48,270 bases of DNA, taken from NCBI RefSeq assembly GCF_000003605.2, contig NW_003135334.1, positions 545,219 through 593,488 on the forward strand, read 5' to 3'. Both the position numbers and the translations under genes were made by a program. How positions within the stretch are numbered: the stretch's first letter is position 1; each line of letters starts with the position of its first letter. Positions 1-10,320 of this stretch are shown piece by piece. The DNA comes from Saccoglossus kowalevskii (taxonomy: Eukaryota > Hemichordata > Enteropneusta > Harrimaniidae). Below the pieces are notes generated by a model. That model did no database searches, had not been told where the DNA came from, and saw nothing but the letters and a program-made list of their open reading frames with translations.

Positions 1-3000
1 AACAGGTCATGTCTTTCATTAACCAATCAAAATGATGTGTCGTAATGATGAAATTTTTCGATTATTGACGATGATTTTTTAACGCAATGCGGAAGTGAAT
101 TACCGCAATGTTAAAATGCGATCTGTAGCACTGATTGCAACGAAGAAACGATGATTTTTTCCCTAAAAACTGGCGATTCGCAATTTCCGAAATATAAATG
201 ACAGTTAATAGTGACCGTGGGTAAACTGAGTGTGGAGGAAGAATTTAAACACCTTTCTCGGTCGCCAACATGTCACATCGTTCAAACCCTAGGCCTTTCA
301 TGATAGTCTCAAAGTAAACCATGCCCAATAACCAGGTACACGACTTAACGATCACATTTTTGGCTTTTCGAAAGCTACTACTCAAAGAAATAGGGATTAC
401 CGGTACTCCAGAATTGCAACATCGAGGTTCATCCTTAGTAAATGACAGAATAGAAAGCATGCGAACCACGTTGTGTACGTTCGCCATGCACTCTGAAATT
501 AATGCGAGTTTTCTCATAAAACTAAAAGCATGAACCAAACTACCATGCCAATCACGATTATTATGAAATGAAACACACCTTTTACACGCATATTATAATT
601 GTGAATGCTCTCAACTCGATAAATACCAAGTAAAAATATAGGAATGGGCTTCATACTCGAGAGGGACTTACGATCGAGGGGAAGTATGGTACTTTAACGC
701 AATTGGGCTTTCATCACTCTCAGAATACTGTGGTTCAAACGCATAAACAACCCAAGTTTTAAAAAGCACATTGTGCATATAAAAGTTGAGTTTATACTAG
801 TAGTACACAATGCTTGGCAGCATGAACGGCTATGTGCAATGGCGTATACGAATGCGATCAGATACTAAAACGTCATAGCTTTGAAAAGTACCCGGATGTT
901 AAATATGTTCGTTCGTTATTTATTCCCCTCCATGAATGGCCTTCATGGTGTTTAATTGCATGCACTTCAAATGCCTATCCAAGCTACAGTTATAATTAAA
1001 ACAAAATTAAACTACTGCAATATTATTTCGAATACAGTTTAGAATATACACAACTATAAATTAAGGCCGCATTTAGGTTCGCTTTAATACGCCATTCAAT
1101 ATTTACCGTACTTATCCGGGTAAGAGTCATAACAGTCAGCAAGTCTATAAAAATAAATATTAAAGCAGAAACGGTAGTTCTCTTATTGAAATATGTCGAC
1201 TCGTGGCCGGCCGTTTAGTGTGTGCTTCCTTAGAAACGATTCAAGCAAATTGTATAAGGAAAGCCGCTAAGCATGTGACGCACTCGTTTGGCTTTAGCGT
1301 CGTCGACAATGAAAATATATTGTAGCAACCCGTACCTGGGAGAATTGGTTGAAGTCACGTTATTTTGGCTTTATAAATATTTTGTAGCAGCTTGCGAATC
1401 CATAACTGGGGCCAACAATTTTGCAATGTCACGCCGAAGACTGCCAACTTTTTTACCATCTTTTATCACCGCTATTGCATTTCTGTCATGAAAACTATTC
1501 TTCTGTCGTTGAATAAAAAAAAAACTTCCTATTTCAAGTTCGCCGCGATATCCATATAGTGAAACATTCCAACCGCCGGAACTTGCTGAGTGATAACTTT
1601 CACCGTGATTAATAAGTGTTGACTCGAGTCTGATAAAAAAGCAATGTCACGATTTGACCTTCATGATGAAATACTAGTAGTGATGTCATTCTTAGCCAAT
1701 CGGTAAAGCAGATGCATAAAGGTCAAAGATGATTGCTAGACTGTAAACAAAAACATCCTGCAAGTCGTTTGCCGCGGCCCAATTTTTCTTGTCTCTTTAT
1801 TCTGATTAGACGTGAATTAAACGTGCCAAGCTGACAGACTGCTAAGTCCAAATTGTGTGGGACGATATCGACGAACTTCAGGAATAAGTTGTAGGGATTT
1901 TGTTCAACGGCTACAGTGACGCCGACTTGGACATTTGAGGGTTTTGAGTTTGACGAAGATGGCAATGAACGTACAAATAAAGATCTGAGAAGTTTTTTCA
2001 AACAGCTATGAATTTTCACTGTGTAAATTTGTAAATTATTATTGATCTTGTATGCCGGTTGATTCGTAATTTGTCAAGACCGGAAATCATTTTACGCAGT
2101 TTAACCCCTGACATTTTAATTCATCGTTTTTTTTATGGTTTATTTGCCACATTATAAGCAATAAATTATTTTTGTTTACTTCTAATGTTGCATATTGTTC
2201 ATTTATTTCCGTTGCATGTTTTCATTTGCCCGCAGTGATAGAGGGACTGTGATTTGCCGTTCTATTCCCTGCCGCAGTTCGATCTGCGTGTTGTCAATTT
2301 TCGCGAATTTTCGTGTTTTTTTGCCGGGGATCTCCTGGCAAACGCCCACCACTTCTTTTTAGCAATTTTCCATGTTCAAGACCTGGGCTTATACCCGGAT
2401 TATTACGGTATATGAATTATCTGAACAGACAATGAAATTATCTTTCCTATCTTATCTGTTACCATCCAAATTAACAAGTCAAACTACACTATCAAAGGTT
2501 GAGAAAGCTTCCATGTGTCTGTTATCAGTTTGCAGATAAACAGTATATCCTTTATAATGTAAATAAAACTAAGTGCATTTACTTTCTTGAGTTGTCTCAT
2601 ACTGAACCATATTCCTGTCAGTCAGGAGAATTTATTAATCAATTTACCTATCTACCGATCTATTTACCAGTGACATGAAAAATGACATTACATTGAAAAC
2701 CAAACGCATTTGTTCTGCATCACTTTGAAAAAATGTTCAAACAAAACTTAATATTCAAAACTTTCTGCTATAATGTTTTTTCTCTCAATTGTGATGCTTT
2801 TTTCAACACTAAATGCTTTAAGACTATTCTACAACAACTTTTTTCGCAGATTTTTTGGGTATGCTTATGAATAAAATATTAGGACATGGTTGAGTAAAGG
2901 TTTGTTGTTATAATACTTTAGTGAACTTTGATGTCATTTGGAATTCTGGCCTGTAGCAGCAATGTATTCAGCAATCATATTGACTTCATTTTGTTTTGAG

Positions 3001-3297
3001 CATTAATAATGTTTATTATCCTATATTTGTTATCCTTCATTGATTTTTTTACGTCATTTAACTTTCACTCCTGTAATTTCACATAATAATGATCCAACGA
3101 ATATTAATTGTCAGGTTATTAATTGCTAAATTCCTTAAAAACAATAAGCAGGCTTTAAAACCTTGAAAACATGAATCAGTCACAGGAGTTCTACAAATAA
3201 ATTACTTGACATTTTCCTTGCTCAGTTAGTCACAATCATAATTTCTATATTCACATTGTGGAACATTTCACCGCTCCAATAACCACAAAGTACAAAC
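1..3297. other. Sequence 3' of cyclin J exon 2; intron or intergenic, no recognised exon
   Basis: This lies downstream of the second cyclin J exon on the minus strand, where the next exon (start of the second cyclin fold) should follow after the GT donor at 3297-3296. I read it for that exon and did not find it, so the intron is longer than 3.3 kb or the copy is truncated. Two minus-strand open stretches, 245-538 and 1723-2019, have protein-like composition but match no family I recognise and have no convincing splice signals. A 13-bp direct repeat ending in a T run recurs near 67 and 147. Otherwise nothing is seen. Confidence 0.5.
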
Positions 3298-3582
3298 CTT
3301 GCAAAGAGATTTCCAAGAAATAATGAGCATATTTTTCCATGTAAATTTTGGCTTTCCAAGGACATCGGAGCGGCTGTCCGGCATGAATATCATTCTCACT
3401 GATGCATTCCTGGATATAATATTCAATGTAATGTGAAGCTGTCGGCTGACAAACATTCCAGGAAAAGAAATTCAACAAAAGGAGTTCCATCTGGAGAAAA
3501 TCTTGCCATTTGTAGGAATTGTCCACATATTTATTCAGTCTGCTTATCTCTGGTATTTTGATGTCTCTCTCTTCAAATTTGG
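3298..3582 (-). CDS. CCNJ: Cyclin J, coding exon 2 (partial gene)
   Basis: This is the second coding exon of a cyclin J-like protein. The acceptor is TTCTAG at 3588-3583 and the donor is G|GTTTGT at 3298/3297. The exon is 285 bp and both of its junctions are phase 1. It completes the first cyclin box: the split codon gives Ala, followed by KFEE, which holds the invariant Lys of the cyclin fold. Then come MELLLLNFFSWNVCQPTA and KIYMEKYAHYFLEISLQ, both closely similar to vertebrate cyclin J. Compared with the vertebrate protein, the loop before MELLLL is a few residues shorter. Cyclin J is an atypical cyclin, best studied in Drosophila oogenesis; that role is family knowledge and is not shown here. 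The frame stays open into the intron for a short distance only. Confidence 0.9.
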
Positions 3583-4413
3583 CTAGAATTTAAAACATGT
3601 ATTCATCAGCTGTTATTGCTATTCACCCATATATGTATAAACCAAGTGTGTTTGGGCATGGTTGCTAGGGGCTGAAACCATTTTTTGAGGCTTAATTAGT
3701 ACACTGCCAAAATAGTACAACACCAATTCTATATGTGGTTGCTATGGACAAGCCCATATAATTTGATAAAATCAGATTTACATTCCAAAAGCGCATGTAC
3801 CATGTTTGAATAGGTTGCTATGGGCACAGTTATGGTTACTAGGGTAATAAGTAGCCATTTATACTCAATATATTGTCAACCAGGTTGACATTGAATGTGT
3901 TAAAAAAGTTAGCATCAATGATTTGGGATTGAGTCAAGCAATTGGAACTCAACAAAACTAGATTTGATGGATTGTTATCTTTAAAATGGCTTCCATTCAG
4001 CCATCTTGAATTGAATCATGACACAAGTACTGATGTATATGCCTGGCATGGCACAACATCTAAGGTATGTGTGAAGTTTGATTTTGAGCGGTCCAATCAT
4101 GTCAAAAATATGGATCTGAAACTGCATTCTTTAATGCAAAATATAACAACAAGATTCAATTGTGTTTAATGTATGTACAAACTTTAAACAAAATTTTCGG
4201 CAAATATGAATGATTGATCATCGCACAGACTAGCTAACTGATGGACATACAATTGCACACAATGAGTCAACCAGGGATTTTTGACCACAGGACATCTAAG
4301 TATCATATAATAAGAAATTAGTGAGGATGCGTGGACAGACAAACTCTTAGCTCTTGGTAATCACATAAATGGCAGCCAATGTAATGAAAGTTTTGCAGTA
4401 GCTATTTACTCAC
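3583..4413 (-). other. Cyclin J intron 1 with short GGTTGCTA-type repeats
   Basis: This is an 831-bp intron with donor GTGAGT at 4413-4408 and acceptor TTCTAG at 3588-3583. On the plus strand it holds four spaced variants of one motif: GGTTGCTAGGGG near 3659, GGTTGCTATGGAC near 3737, GGTTGCTATGGGC near 3813 and GGTTACTAGGG near 3834. They are about 20-80 bp apart. The motif resembles half of an RFX X-box, but it could equally be a degenerate dispersed repeat. The 75-codon open frame at 3942-4169 matches nothing I recognise. Confidence 0.75.
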
Positions 4414-4699
4414 CAGCAATCATGAGACATGTCAATGCAACCAAATGCAGCTGATTCTCTTCAATATCAAACTTGTCCATAAAGCGATCCAACAGACTGA
4501 CAGCCAGATGCAATGCTGTGCTACATAAGTGTAAATTGCCACTGTCTGATATGACTGCTAACCAATCCACTAAATACCTGCGTAGATGAAGCTGTGGAGA
4601 CTGTGCATGGTATTTTGGAAGTTGCCTCTCTCTTGCCCTAAGTGTATTATGAATGTCTTTAGCCATACGAGTCTTCCACCATTCTTCTATGGTTTCCAT
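4414..4699 (-). CDS. CCNJ: Cyclin J, coding exon 1 with start codon
   Basis: This is the first coding exon of a cyclin J-like protein. The ATG is at 4699-4697 with A at -3 and G at +4. It aligns with the vertebrate start: METIEEWW here corresponds to the MEL...WW amino terminus of the family. Next come MAKDIHNTLRARE, the signature SPQLHLRRYLVDW, HLAVSLLDRFMDKFDI and LHLVALTCLMIA, which are helices 1-3 of the cyclin box. The exon ends GCT G|GTGAGT, and joining to exon 2 gives ALA-ALA-KFEE in frame. The two exons together give about 190 residues; vertebrate cyclin J is roughly twice that, so the second fold and tail are missing from the window. No CDK-partner residues beyond the conserved Lys can be assessed. 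Confidence 0.92.
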
Positions 4700-5477
4700 G
4701 ATGACAACAGAAAAACTGAAACCCGTGTTCAGTTGTTCTCCATGCCCTACTTGCTACACATGTATATTCTACAGGTGGAAGTACATTGAAATAGAAATTT
4801 GTACGTATCATCAATATCAATATTGTACATTTTGGGTTTGACATTACAAAAGACACAAATGTGTAAGCTATTTTCTCTGTGAATACTGATAAACTATTTG
4901 TTATGGTCTTCATGAATATGGATCAACCAACTACTATAGCAATTGAATTTGTATATTTGTCATATTACCTTAATTATTTCAGCCTTATTGAATACATTAA
5001 AAACCTTATTATGATGGCTGAAGGTACAGTAAAGTGAATCATGCCACCGATGACATTAGATGAAAGCCATTAAGGTACTAAGAAATCTACAACTGACTGA
5101 CATACTAGAACTATTACAGCAGTTCTGAGAATTATTCAGACAGTCAGTTAACAAGATGGTTTGCAACTTAGTGAAGCATTTTGGAGTTTACTTTGGTAGT
5201 CTTGATGGCGCCATTTGATTGACACGCTGTCTTGAATTTACCATTTCATAGGGGTCGTCAACATGATATATAGTGCATTACATTCAACTATATTTCTTTC
5301 TACACTGTAAATATCTCAAGTAATATTAAAACCTGTAAATTACAGTGAGTGATGTTGATAAAAGTTGAAGGAAAATGTGCGTCTTACTCATTTTAGTCAG
5401 TAGTATACTTGGCAGAAAATGTAGACTGATTTTAATCATAGGATCTGTTCTTAACTGGTTCTCGGTAAACCATGATA
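4700..5477. other. 5' flank of cyclin J
   Basis: This is non-coding sequence upstream of the cyclin J start. A possible 5' UTR acceptor (CCTGTAG on the minus strand near 4770) would allow an upstream non-coding exon, but no clear TATA box, CpG-rich stretch or initiator is visible. The region around 5090-5145 contains the loosely inverted words AACTGACTG and CAGTCAGTT. Nothing else is supported. Confidence 0.4.
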
Positions 5478-5484
5478 CATATAC

Positions 5485-5517
5485 CATGGAAGGTACTAAT
5501 GGAAGGAGCCACGACGC
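5485..5517 (+). repeat. Left terminal inverted repeat of the 1.03-kb element
   Basis: This 33-bp repeat begins CATGGAAGGTACTAA, continues GGAAGGA and CCAC, and ends CGC. It matches the reverse complement of 6483-6515 at 30 of 33 positions. It is preceded by the target duplication CATATAC at 5478-5484. Confidence 0.88.
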
Positions 5518-5549
5518 TATTGTTTTAGCTTTACCTCATGATCGTTTGT

Positions 5550-5571
5550 CAATGTTTGTTCACAAACATTG
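5550..5571. repeat. 22-bp perfect palindrome with opposed forkhead-like words
   Basis: The arms CAATGTTTGT and ACAAACATTG are perfect inverted repeats around a 2-nt centre (TC). Each arm contains TGTTTGT/ACAAACA, which is forkhead-like. It lies 65 bp inside the left end of the P-like element. There is no direct repeat around it, so it is not itself a footprint. It could be a subterminal transposase site or chance. Confidence 0.6.
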
Positions 5572-5762
5572 GTTCTCGTTAGCGCTTAACACCTTCGTAC
5601 AATGGGTTACGCGAATCTTGAGCATTCGGTAATATTCAGGGCATGTTGGGAATGGCGTCTAGTTTGAATGCTGTTGTTTCCGGAGATCTTGGCGAACTTT
5701 AATGAAAAATTGGCAGATATAACATCGATTGAAGAAGAACCGATGAACTATAGTGAATCTTT

Positions 5763-5920
5763 GGGCTAATCTGCACTGGCTCGGAAGGTTGTAAATGATT
5801 AGCTAGTTTGAATTTCTAATTTGCATAACATTACTGAGAATGAACGTGCATTCAACGCCACAAGTCTTTTGTTTTTTTAGCCAATCAGAATTCATCTTCC
5901 GAGCCAGTGCAGATCAGCAG
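5763..5920. mobile_element. Small TIR element (MITE) with 8-bp target duplication, nested
   Basis: This 158-bp element has inverted ends. ATCTGCACTGGCTCGGAAG at 5769-5787 is perfectly mirrored at 5896-5914, and the match extends to about 23 bp with one mismatch (5765-5787 and 5896-5918). The flanks carry the same 8 bp, GAATCTTT (5755-5762 and 5921-5928). An 8-bp duplication is typical of hAT elements, but the outermost bases of the two ends do not match cleanly, so the superfamily is uncertain. It has no coding capacity. It lies inside the 5485-6515 transposon and so is younger than it. Confidence 0.75.
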
Positions 5921-6482
5921 GAATCTTTTTGTATTTGTAATGGTGATGAGACTTAATCAATAATTGCCTGTGACAATAACCATTGCATTATTCAATGGTA
6001 CCATTGTCAGTGCGTGGGTTTGACGCCCAAAACTATTGAAATTTGTAACCACCCGGCATTGGCGAACACCACCAGAAAAGATAGTATCGAAAGAAGGGCA
6101 TGCCTAGACACTTTCTCTGTGACAATATTTTTTAGGAGTGTTGTAGACACTCAAAATCTTGTTCTTGTTACAGTTGCTAATAATTAAAACATGTGAAATA
6201 CGTGAAGTCAGACGTTCATCTGTTGAATTTCCGGCTGTGAAATATGTATTTTGACCTTTCACACCTAAACAAACTGAGTAGTTTCTTAATGCGCATACAT
6301 TTTATGGTCACATTTAAAAATCGGCAAGGTTATGTCATATTCTGCTAACTCGTTACTTGTGTAAACAATCGCAAACTATCAGCGACATCAAAGATGAGCT
6401 AGACAATGTCCTCATCAGAATTCACTTGGGTTGAAACAAAAGGAAATAAGCTTGTAAAGAAGCTTAAGTGGCCACCTGAGAG

Positions 6483-6515
6483 GCGTTGTGGTTCCTTCCG
6501 TTAGTACCTTCCATG
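6483..6515 (-). repeat. Right terminal inverted repeat of the 1.03-kb element
   Basis: Read on the minus strand from 6515, it begins CATGGAAGGTACTAA and mirrors 5485-5517 at 30 of 33 positions. It is followed by the second copy of the target duplication, CATATAC, at 6516-6522. Confidence 0.88.
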
Positions 6516-6522
6516 CATATAC

Positions 6523-7480
6523 TGAACTGACAGTGTAAAAGTAAGTGTTAAACATTCAGCTTGTCAATTGCTCTTGGTACAAAAAAACATTACCACGTTT
6601 TTCTTCAATATCATCATATATTTTGTTCATGTATGTATATATTAAATAAACACATATTATTCTGAAAAGGCATTTCCTTTGTCTAGTTTGTTAATGAATT
6701 GATTTACATTATAGACCATCAATGGAATGGTTCCATCTGCAAGTCTAGTTTGAGTGAAAAACTAAAGTGTTATGCAAAATTGCAAGCTATCTTGCTTACT
6801 GACTGACTGACTCAGTAAAATTATTTAGGCTAGTAATAAATGTGTTAATTAAGAACAAAACAAGAATACACATACATCATAATGTAATTTTCATCTTTAG
6901 TAAATTTTGAAAACAATTCTCAATACACTTACTTAATGAGAAAACAGAGTAGTTCTATGCAGATATAAAATATCATGTGATGATCTGATCACTTTATGGC
7001 ATCTGAAAGAGCATGGATTACCAAAAGTCTAATGGAATGATCTAATTTAGCATTCAATGTGTAGCCCCAGCTAGTCTATTCCAGGAATTTTTGGACTGAA
7101 CGAATTAATAAAAAAAATACTAATAATTGCAACTCATCTCATTGATTATGCAATACCATGACATTTTAGTTTGTGACGTTATCATACAGGCATGCCACAT
7201 CAAACTTTTGATTTTCCCCCAAAGGGGCAACTATCTGATTCTACAAATCAGAAGACATTATTTGGTTAAAAATATCTCCCAATAAGGACACTTTTACCCG
7301 ATATTGTCTTGGTACTCGGACTCATAATGGGAGTAAAATTTGTTGACTTTCAGAATCATATTGTCAATATCTTCGGACTGACTCCCTATCAAGTATCCCG
7401 ATCGACAGAAATCGCCCGATTGGAGCAAATCCTCCATTTCAGGCAAATAGCTAGCTGATTGGTTGAAAATACTCGTTCAC
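6523..7480. other. Intergenic sequence, no feature seen
   Basis: This is AT-rich unique sequence. I see no coding exon, RNA gene, tandem repeat or inverted pair. A weak 15-bp inverted word lies at the ATGGAATGGTTCCAT near 6720. Confidence 0.5.
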
Positions 7481-7645
7481 CTGGGCATAATACAACTCAG
7501 AAAGACAGACGTTTTTACTCGCTATATGTACCCCCTCCGATTCATTTAGCTCAATCTTATCAGCAAGGTGAACAGGCATTTGCGTTTGCACTAGCTCTGG
7601 GGAGTGCTCGAGAGGGTTCGGCGATTCACGATAAGAAATCATCAG
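7481..7645 (-). CDS. Candidate internal exon of an unrecognised gene
   Basis: This minus-strand stretch is open for 55 codons between a possible acceptor (CCCAG at 7650-7646) and a possible donor (CCCAG|GTGAAC at 7481/7480). Both junctions are phase 0, which would join it in frame to the candidate first exon 7758-7802 across a 112-bp intron. It contains SPNPLEHSPELV, PVHLADKIELNES and NVCLSELYYAQ. I recognise no family. The acceptor has a poor pyrimidine tract, and the frame stays open past both splice sites, which weakens the case. Confidence 0.28.
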
Positions 7646-7757
7646 CTGGGTTCCCCCATTGTATGATACAACACAGCACGAACAAATCGCCAATTTTCAA
7701 TCATTGCAGCATGCAACACACATATTTTCTATTAAACGACAAAATCGAACGACTTAC

Positions 7758-7802
7758 CTTCTCCCGGGTGAAAAATGAAGGGCTCCCCGTTAATGAAAAC
7801 AT
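7758..7802 (-). CDS. Candidate first coding exon of an unrecognised gene
   Basis: On the minus strand an ATG at 7802-7800 opens 15 codons (MFSLTGSPSFFTREK) and ends exactly at a strong donor, AAG|GTAAGT (7758/7757). Upstream in the direction of transcription lies a small promoter-like cluster (7860-7920). This arrangement fits a short first exon, and 7481-7645 is a possible second exon. I do not recognise the protein. There is no homology support, so this rests on the start codon, the consensus donor and the context. Confidence 0.35.
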
Positions 7803-7859
7803 GGTATTTGGTGTAAAAACTTCACACGCTCGTCAAATCCAAAAAAAATGCATGGTGCT

Positions 7860-7920
7860 GGAAGTGAGATGTCAGGGGGCGCACTTTCCACCAATCACTT
7901 GATCGTTAGCATGTCACGTG
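7860..7920 (-). promoter_or_regulatory. Promoter-like cluster: ETS, CCAAT and E-box words
   Basis: Within 60 bp are GGAAGTG (ETS-like, 7860-7866), CCAATCA (NF-Y-like, from 7891) and CACGTG (E-box, 7915-7920). They sit 60-120 bp upstream of the candidate minus-strand start at 7802. The words are seen; promoter function is inferred. Confidence 0.35.
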
Positions 7921-8261
7921 CGTGAAATATAGCGAGAATATAGTTTTGCAACCTCTACTAATTTGTACGTAATATAAAATTGTGATTTTACTACGGAACA
8001 ATTTTAGTTGATGGCGTTATATTAAATGAATTAGCTATGCATTCCGATAATCTAAAGTTCAAGGAGAGAAATACTAGTAAGGGCATAGAGGGCGCCCTCG
8101 GAGTTGCCACCGTCCAAGATGTAGCCGCTGTACATTTTTGCTCATACAACTAAAGTAGCAGTCTAAGATATTTAGATTACTCCGGATATAATATAACAAT
8201 ATGTGACTTTAACATTGTAAATCTGTGGAGGGCACCATGTACATTACCAACTGGGTATGTG

Positions 8262-8293
8262 CCCCCCCCCCCCCCCCCCGAGGGGGGGGGGGG
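8262..8293. repeat. Homopolymer C18/G12 hairpin
   Basis: A run of 18 C (8262-8279) is separated by GA from a run of 12 G (8282-8293). It can fold as a perfect hairpin, or as a quadruplex on either strand. Run lengths here are likely to be imprecise in any assembly. Confidence 0.85.
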
Positions 8294-8469
8294 TCACTAG
8301 TAGAAACTTACCAACGAGTATGTGATGTACCCAAGGACCTACACATTATGTTTCAAATGGGCGAGGGGGTCCCTTTTTGACATTTTAAAGAACCAAATGG
8401 GTATGTATTTTTGCTGTGAGGATGACTGTGGTTAATGGCAATGATGGGTACATTTTTCAACGATTTTTA

Positions 8470-8580
8470 ACGATTGTATATGTAATAAGGGGTGGGATTT
8501 TCCTGTAAATGTGTTAAGGGGTAGGTTTTTCTTAAAAAAATTGTTTCAAGGGGTGGGTTTTCGAGAGATTCGGTCTCTCG
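8470..8580 (+). repeat. Degenerate GGGGTGGGATTTTC repeats ending in a hairpin
   Basis: Three diverged copies of AAGGGGTRGGWTTTTC are spaced about 35-40 bp apart. The last runs into a hairpin with arms CGAGAGA (8562-8568) and TCTCTCG (8574-8580) around TTCGG. The motif resembles the core of the 30-bp minisatellite at 10321. Confidence 0.55.
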
Positions 8581-9454
8581 GACCGTGATGTTCAACAAAA
8601 ATTGGTGCCTCGCATACCTGTATATTATTATTAACTAATATTAATATGTGTTGATTAAATAGGTCACGTGGTTTAGGTATAATTATAATGGCTTGTATTT
8701 ATTTTTTATGCATCAACCCGTCACAATGTGTACATCAAGTTCTGTATCGTGGTTTTGCACCAGTCATTTAACTACATAGTTAATGATTAAATTCTTGATT
8801 TTTTAAAACCTAAAAAAATGTTTCTTGTCAACGCGCTCATCACCAAACAAATGCGAGTCGATCCTTTTCCACTGATTTCGGCACTGCACAATCAATGCCT
8901 TCTGTCGAACACATGCAACATTTGTATGCGGTCAAAATAAATGATCTCAGCATTTCATTTTTGTAAAATCCATGTGTATCTATTATCTACATTCGATTCA
9001 GCCTATTCCTCATATAATAATACGATTTTATTTTTATTTTTAGAATAATCATTTATTAACAATTTGACAATGTCACAGACATAACATTAAATACAATATC
9101 TCTGGTGAGTTGGTCTGCAAAGTATGGCGTCCTACATTGTTATGAAATTACGATTACAACTTAATTAATACAAAATTTACAACACAATATCTGTATGTCA
9201 CTTATATCTACAGTATTAAATATATAGTACATTTAAAAATTACATTAAAATCACTTAAGTCCATCTGAAATATGCATTTGTCCATTCTCAGCTACAGCGA
9301 TGGCTTCGTTGATACCCAGGTGTTGTTGTTGTTGAATTATTTATACCATACGACATAACGCTCTTTGTAACGTACCGCCTTTTAAGTAAATTTGAGAGAC
9401 GATAACATTAAAATAGTCTAGATTAGATAAAGAATATTGTTAGGTATATTTCTA
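8581..9454. other. AT-rich intergenic sequence
   Basis: I see no coding exon or RNA gene. The stretch has short A/T runs and one GTCACGTGG E-box word near 8663. Nothing else is supported. Confidence 0.5.
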
Positions 9455-9610
9455 TTATGACAATGAACTGAGAGGTATTTTCATGCTTGAAAGTGTGCCA
9501 GGGTGTATTTTCGATATGGCAATAAACTAAGTGGTAAGTTTAGGTTTCCCATTGACTTAAGGAGTATTTTCAGGTAGTTGCAAGATAGGGGTATTGTGAG
9601 CGTGAACTTT
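9455..9610 (+). repeat. Decayed copies of the 30-bp minisatellite
   Basis: Four irregular copies of GAGAGGTATTTTCATGC / GGTGTATTTTCG / AAGTGGTAAGTTTAGG / AAGGAGTATTTTCAGG are preceded by words such as CAATGAACT and CAATAAACT. These are recognisable relatives of the homogeneous array that begins at 10321. Confidence 0.6.
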
Positions 9611-10320
9611 GCCCCATATTCAGTCATAGATTTAGAACACAGCCTAAGATTTTGACCACAACCATTTACATCACATTATATGAAATGAAAATATAAAATT
9701 AACATCATCATTATAGGTCTCACACAATAACAATCGCAACGAAGTAAATAAATGGCAAAATTGTATTTCTAATTTTTATTTTTTGATATACATTGGAGTC
9801 AACAAAGCCATGTAGGTTCGACATTATTTATAACGCTAAATATTTTAAAACTCAAACGGCCTTTACACGTTGAATGGTGTCTTTTAGTGACGTCATAAAA
9901 TTGCGCCAACTTAGCCAATCTAATTGTCTCGACTTGAATAAAGACTGATTTCACATACAAACAGCTGAATATATAATTAATTATAGGTATAATCATGGAT
10001 TTGTTGACTTCACTGTACAATTTTAACACAGTGAATTGAGAGCTGAAAATTCAGAAAAATAGACCCGCACTATTTACTTGTCTCTGACTCTTTATTCTCT
10101 GCAAATATACAAGGCAGAATTGGATACGTTAAAAAAAAATGTCAACCTGATTGGTCTGAATGTTCAGTTTTTGCAGCGTGTTAGGAATGGGCCGCCAATC
10201 ACATTCTTGTAAGTAGGTTCGCATTGACTCCTAATATCAAACTGAGTAATATGGCAATTTGATATATGAATCTGGGTTCGAATATGAGACGGAACCGAAG
10301 CTTACTTCACGCTTGTATAA
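9611..10320. other. Intergenic sequence
   Basis: I recognise no gene. A perfect CRE word TGACGTCA lies at 9888-9895. The 76-codon minus-strand frame at 9799-10029 shows no family resemblance. Confidence 0.45.

Larger units (their letters stand above)
5485..6515. mobile_element. Non-autonomous DNA transposon, P-like ends, 7-bp target duplication
   Basis: The element is 1,031 bp and bounded by 33-bp terminal inverted repeats (5485-5517 and 6483-6515) that differ at three positions. Both start CATGGAAGGTACTAA. The 7 bp on each side are identical, CATATAC (5478-5484 and 6516-6522), a perfect target-site duplication. No transposase frame is present, so it would need one supplied in trans. Known family facts: the Drosophila P element has 31-bp repeats beginning CATG and an 8-bp duplication. 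The P-like assignment is an inference from CATG ends, repeat length and duplication length. A second small element is nested at 5763-5920. A short open stretch near 6405-6500 encodes nothing recognisable. Confidence 0.85.

Noticed and set aside
1723-2019. 98-codon minus-strand frame as the missing cyclin J exon
   Set aside because: It lacks the conserved start of the second cyclin fold and has no matching acceptor phase.
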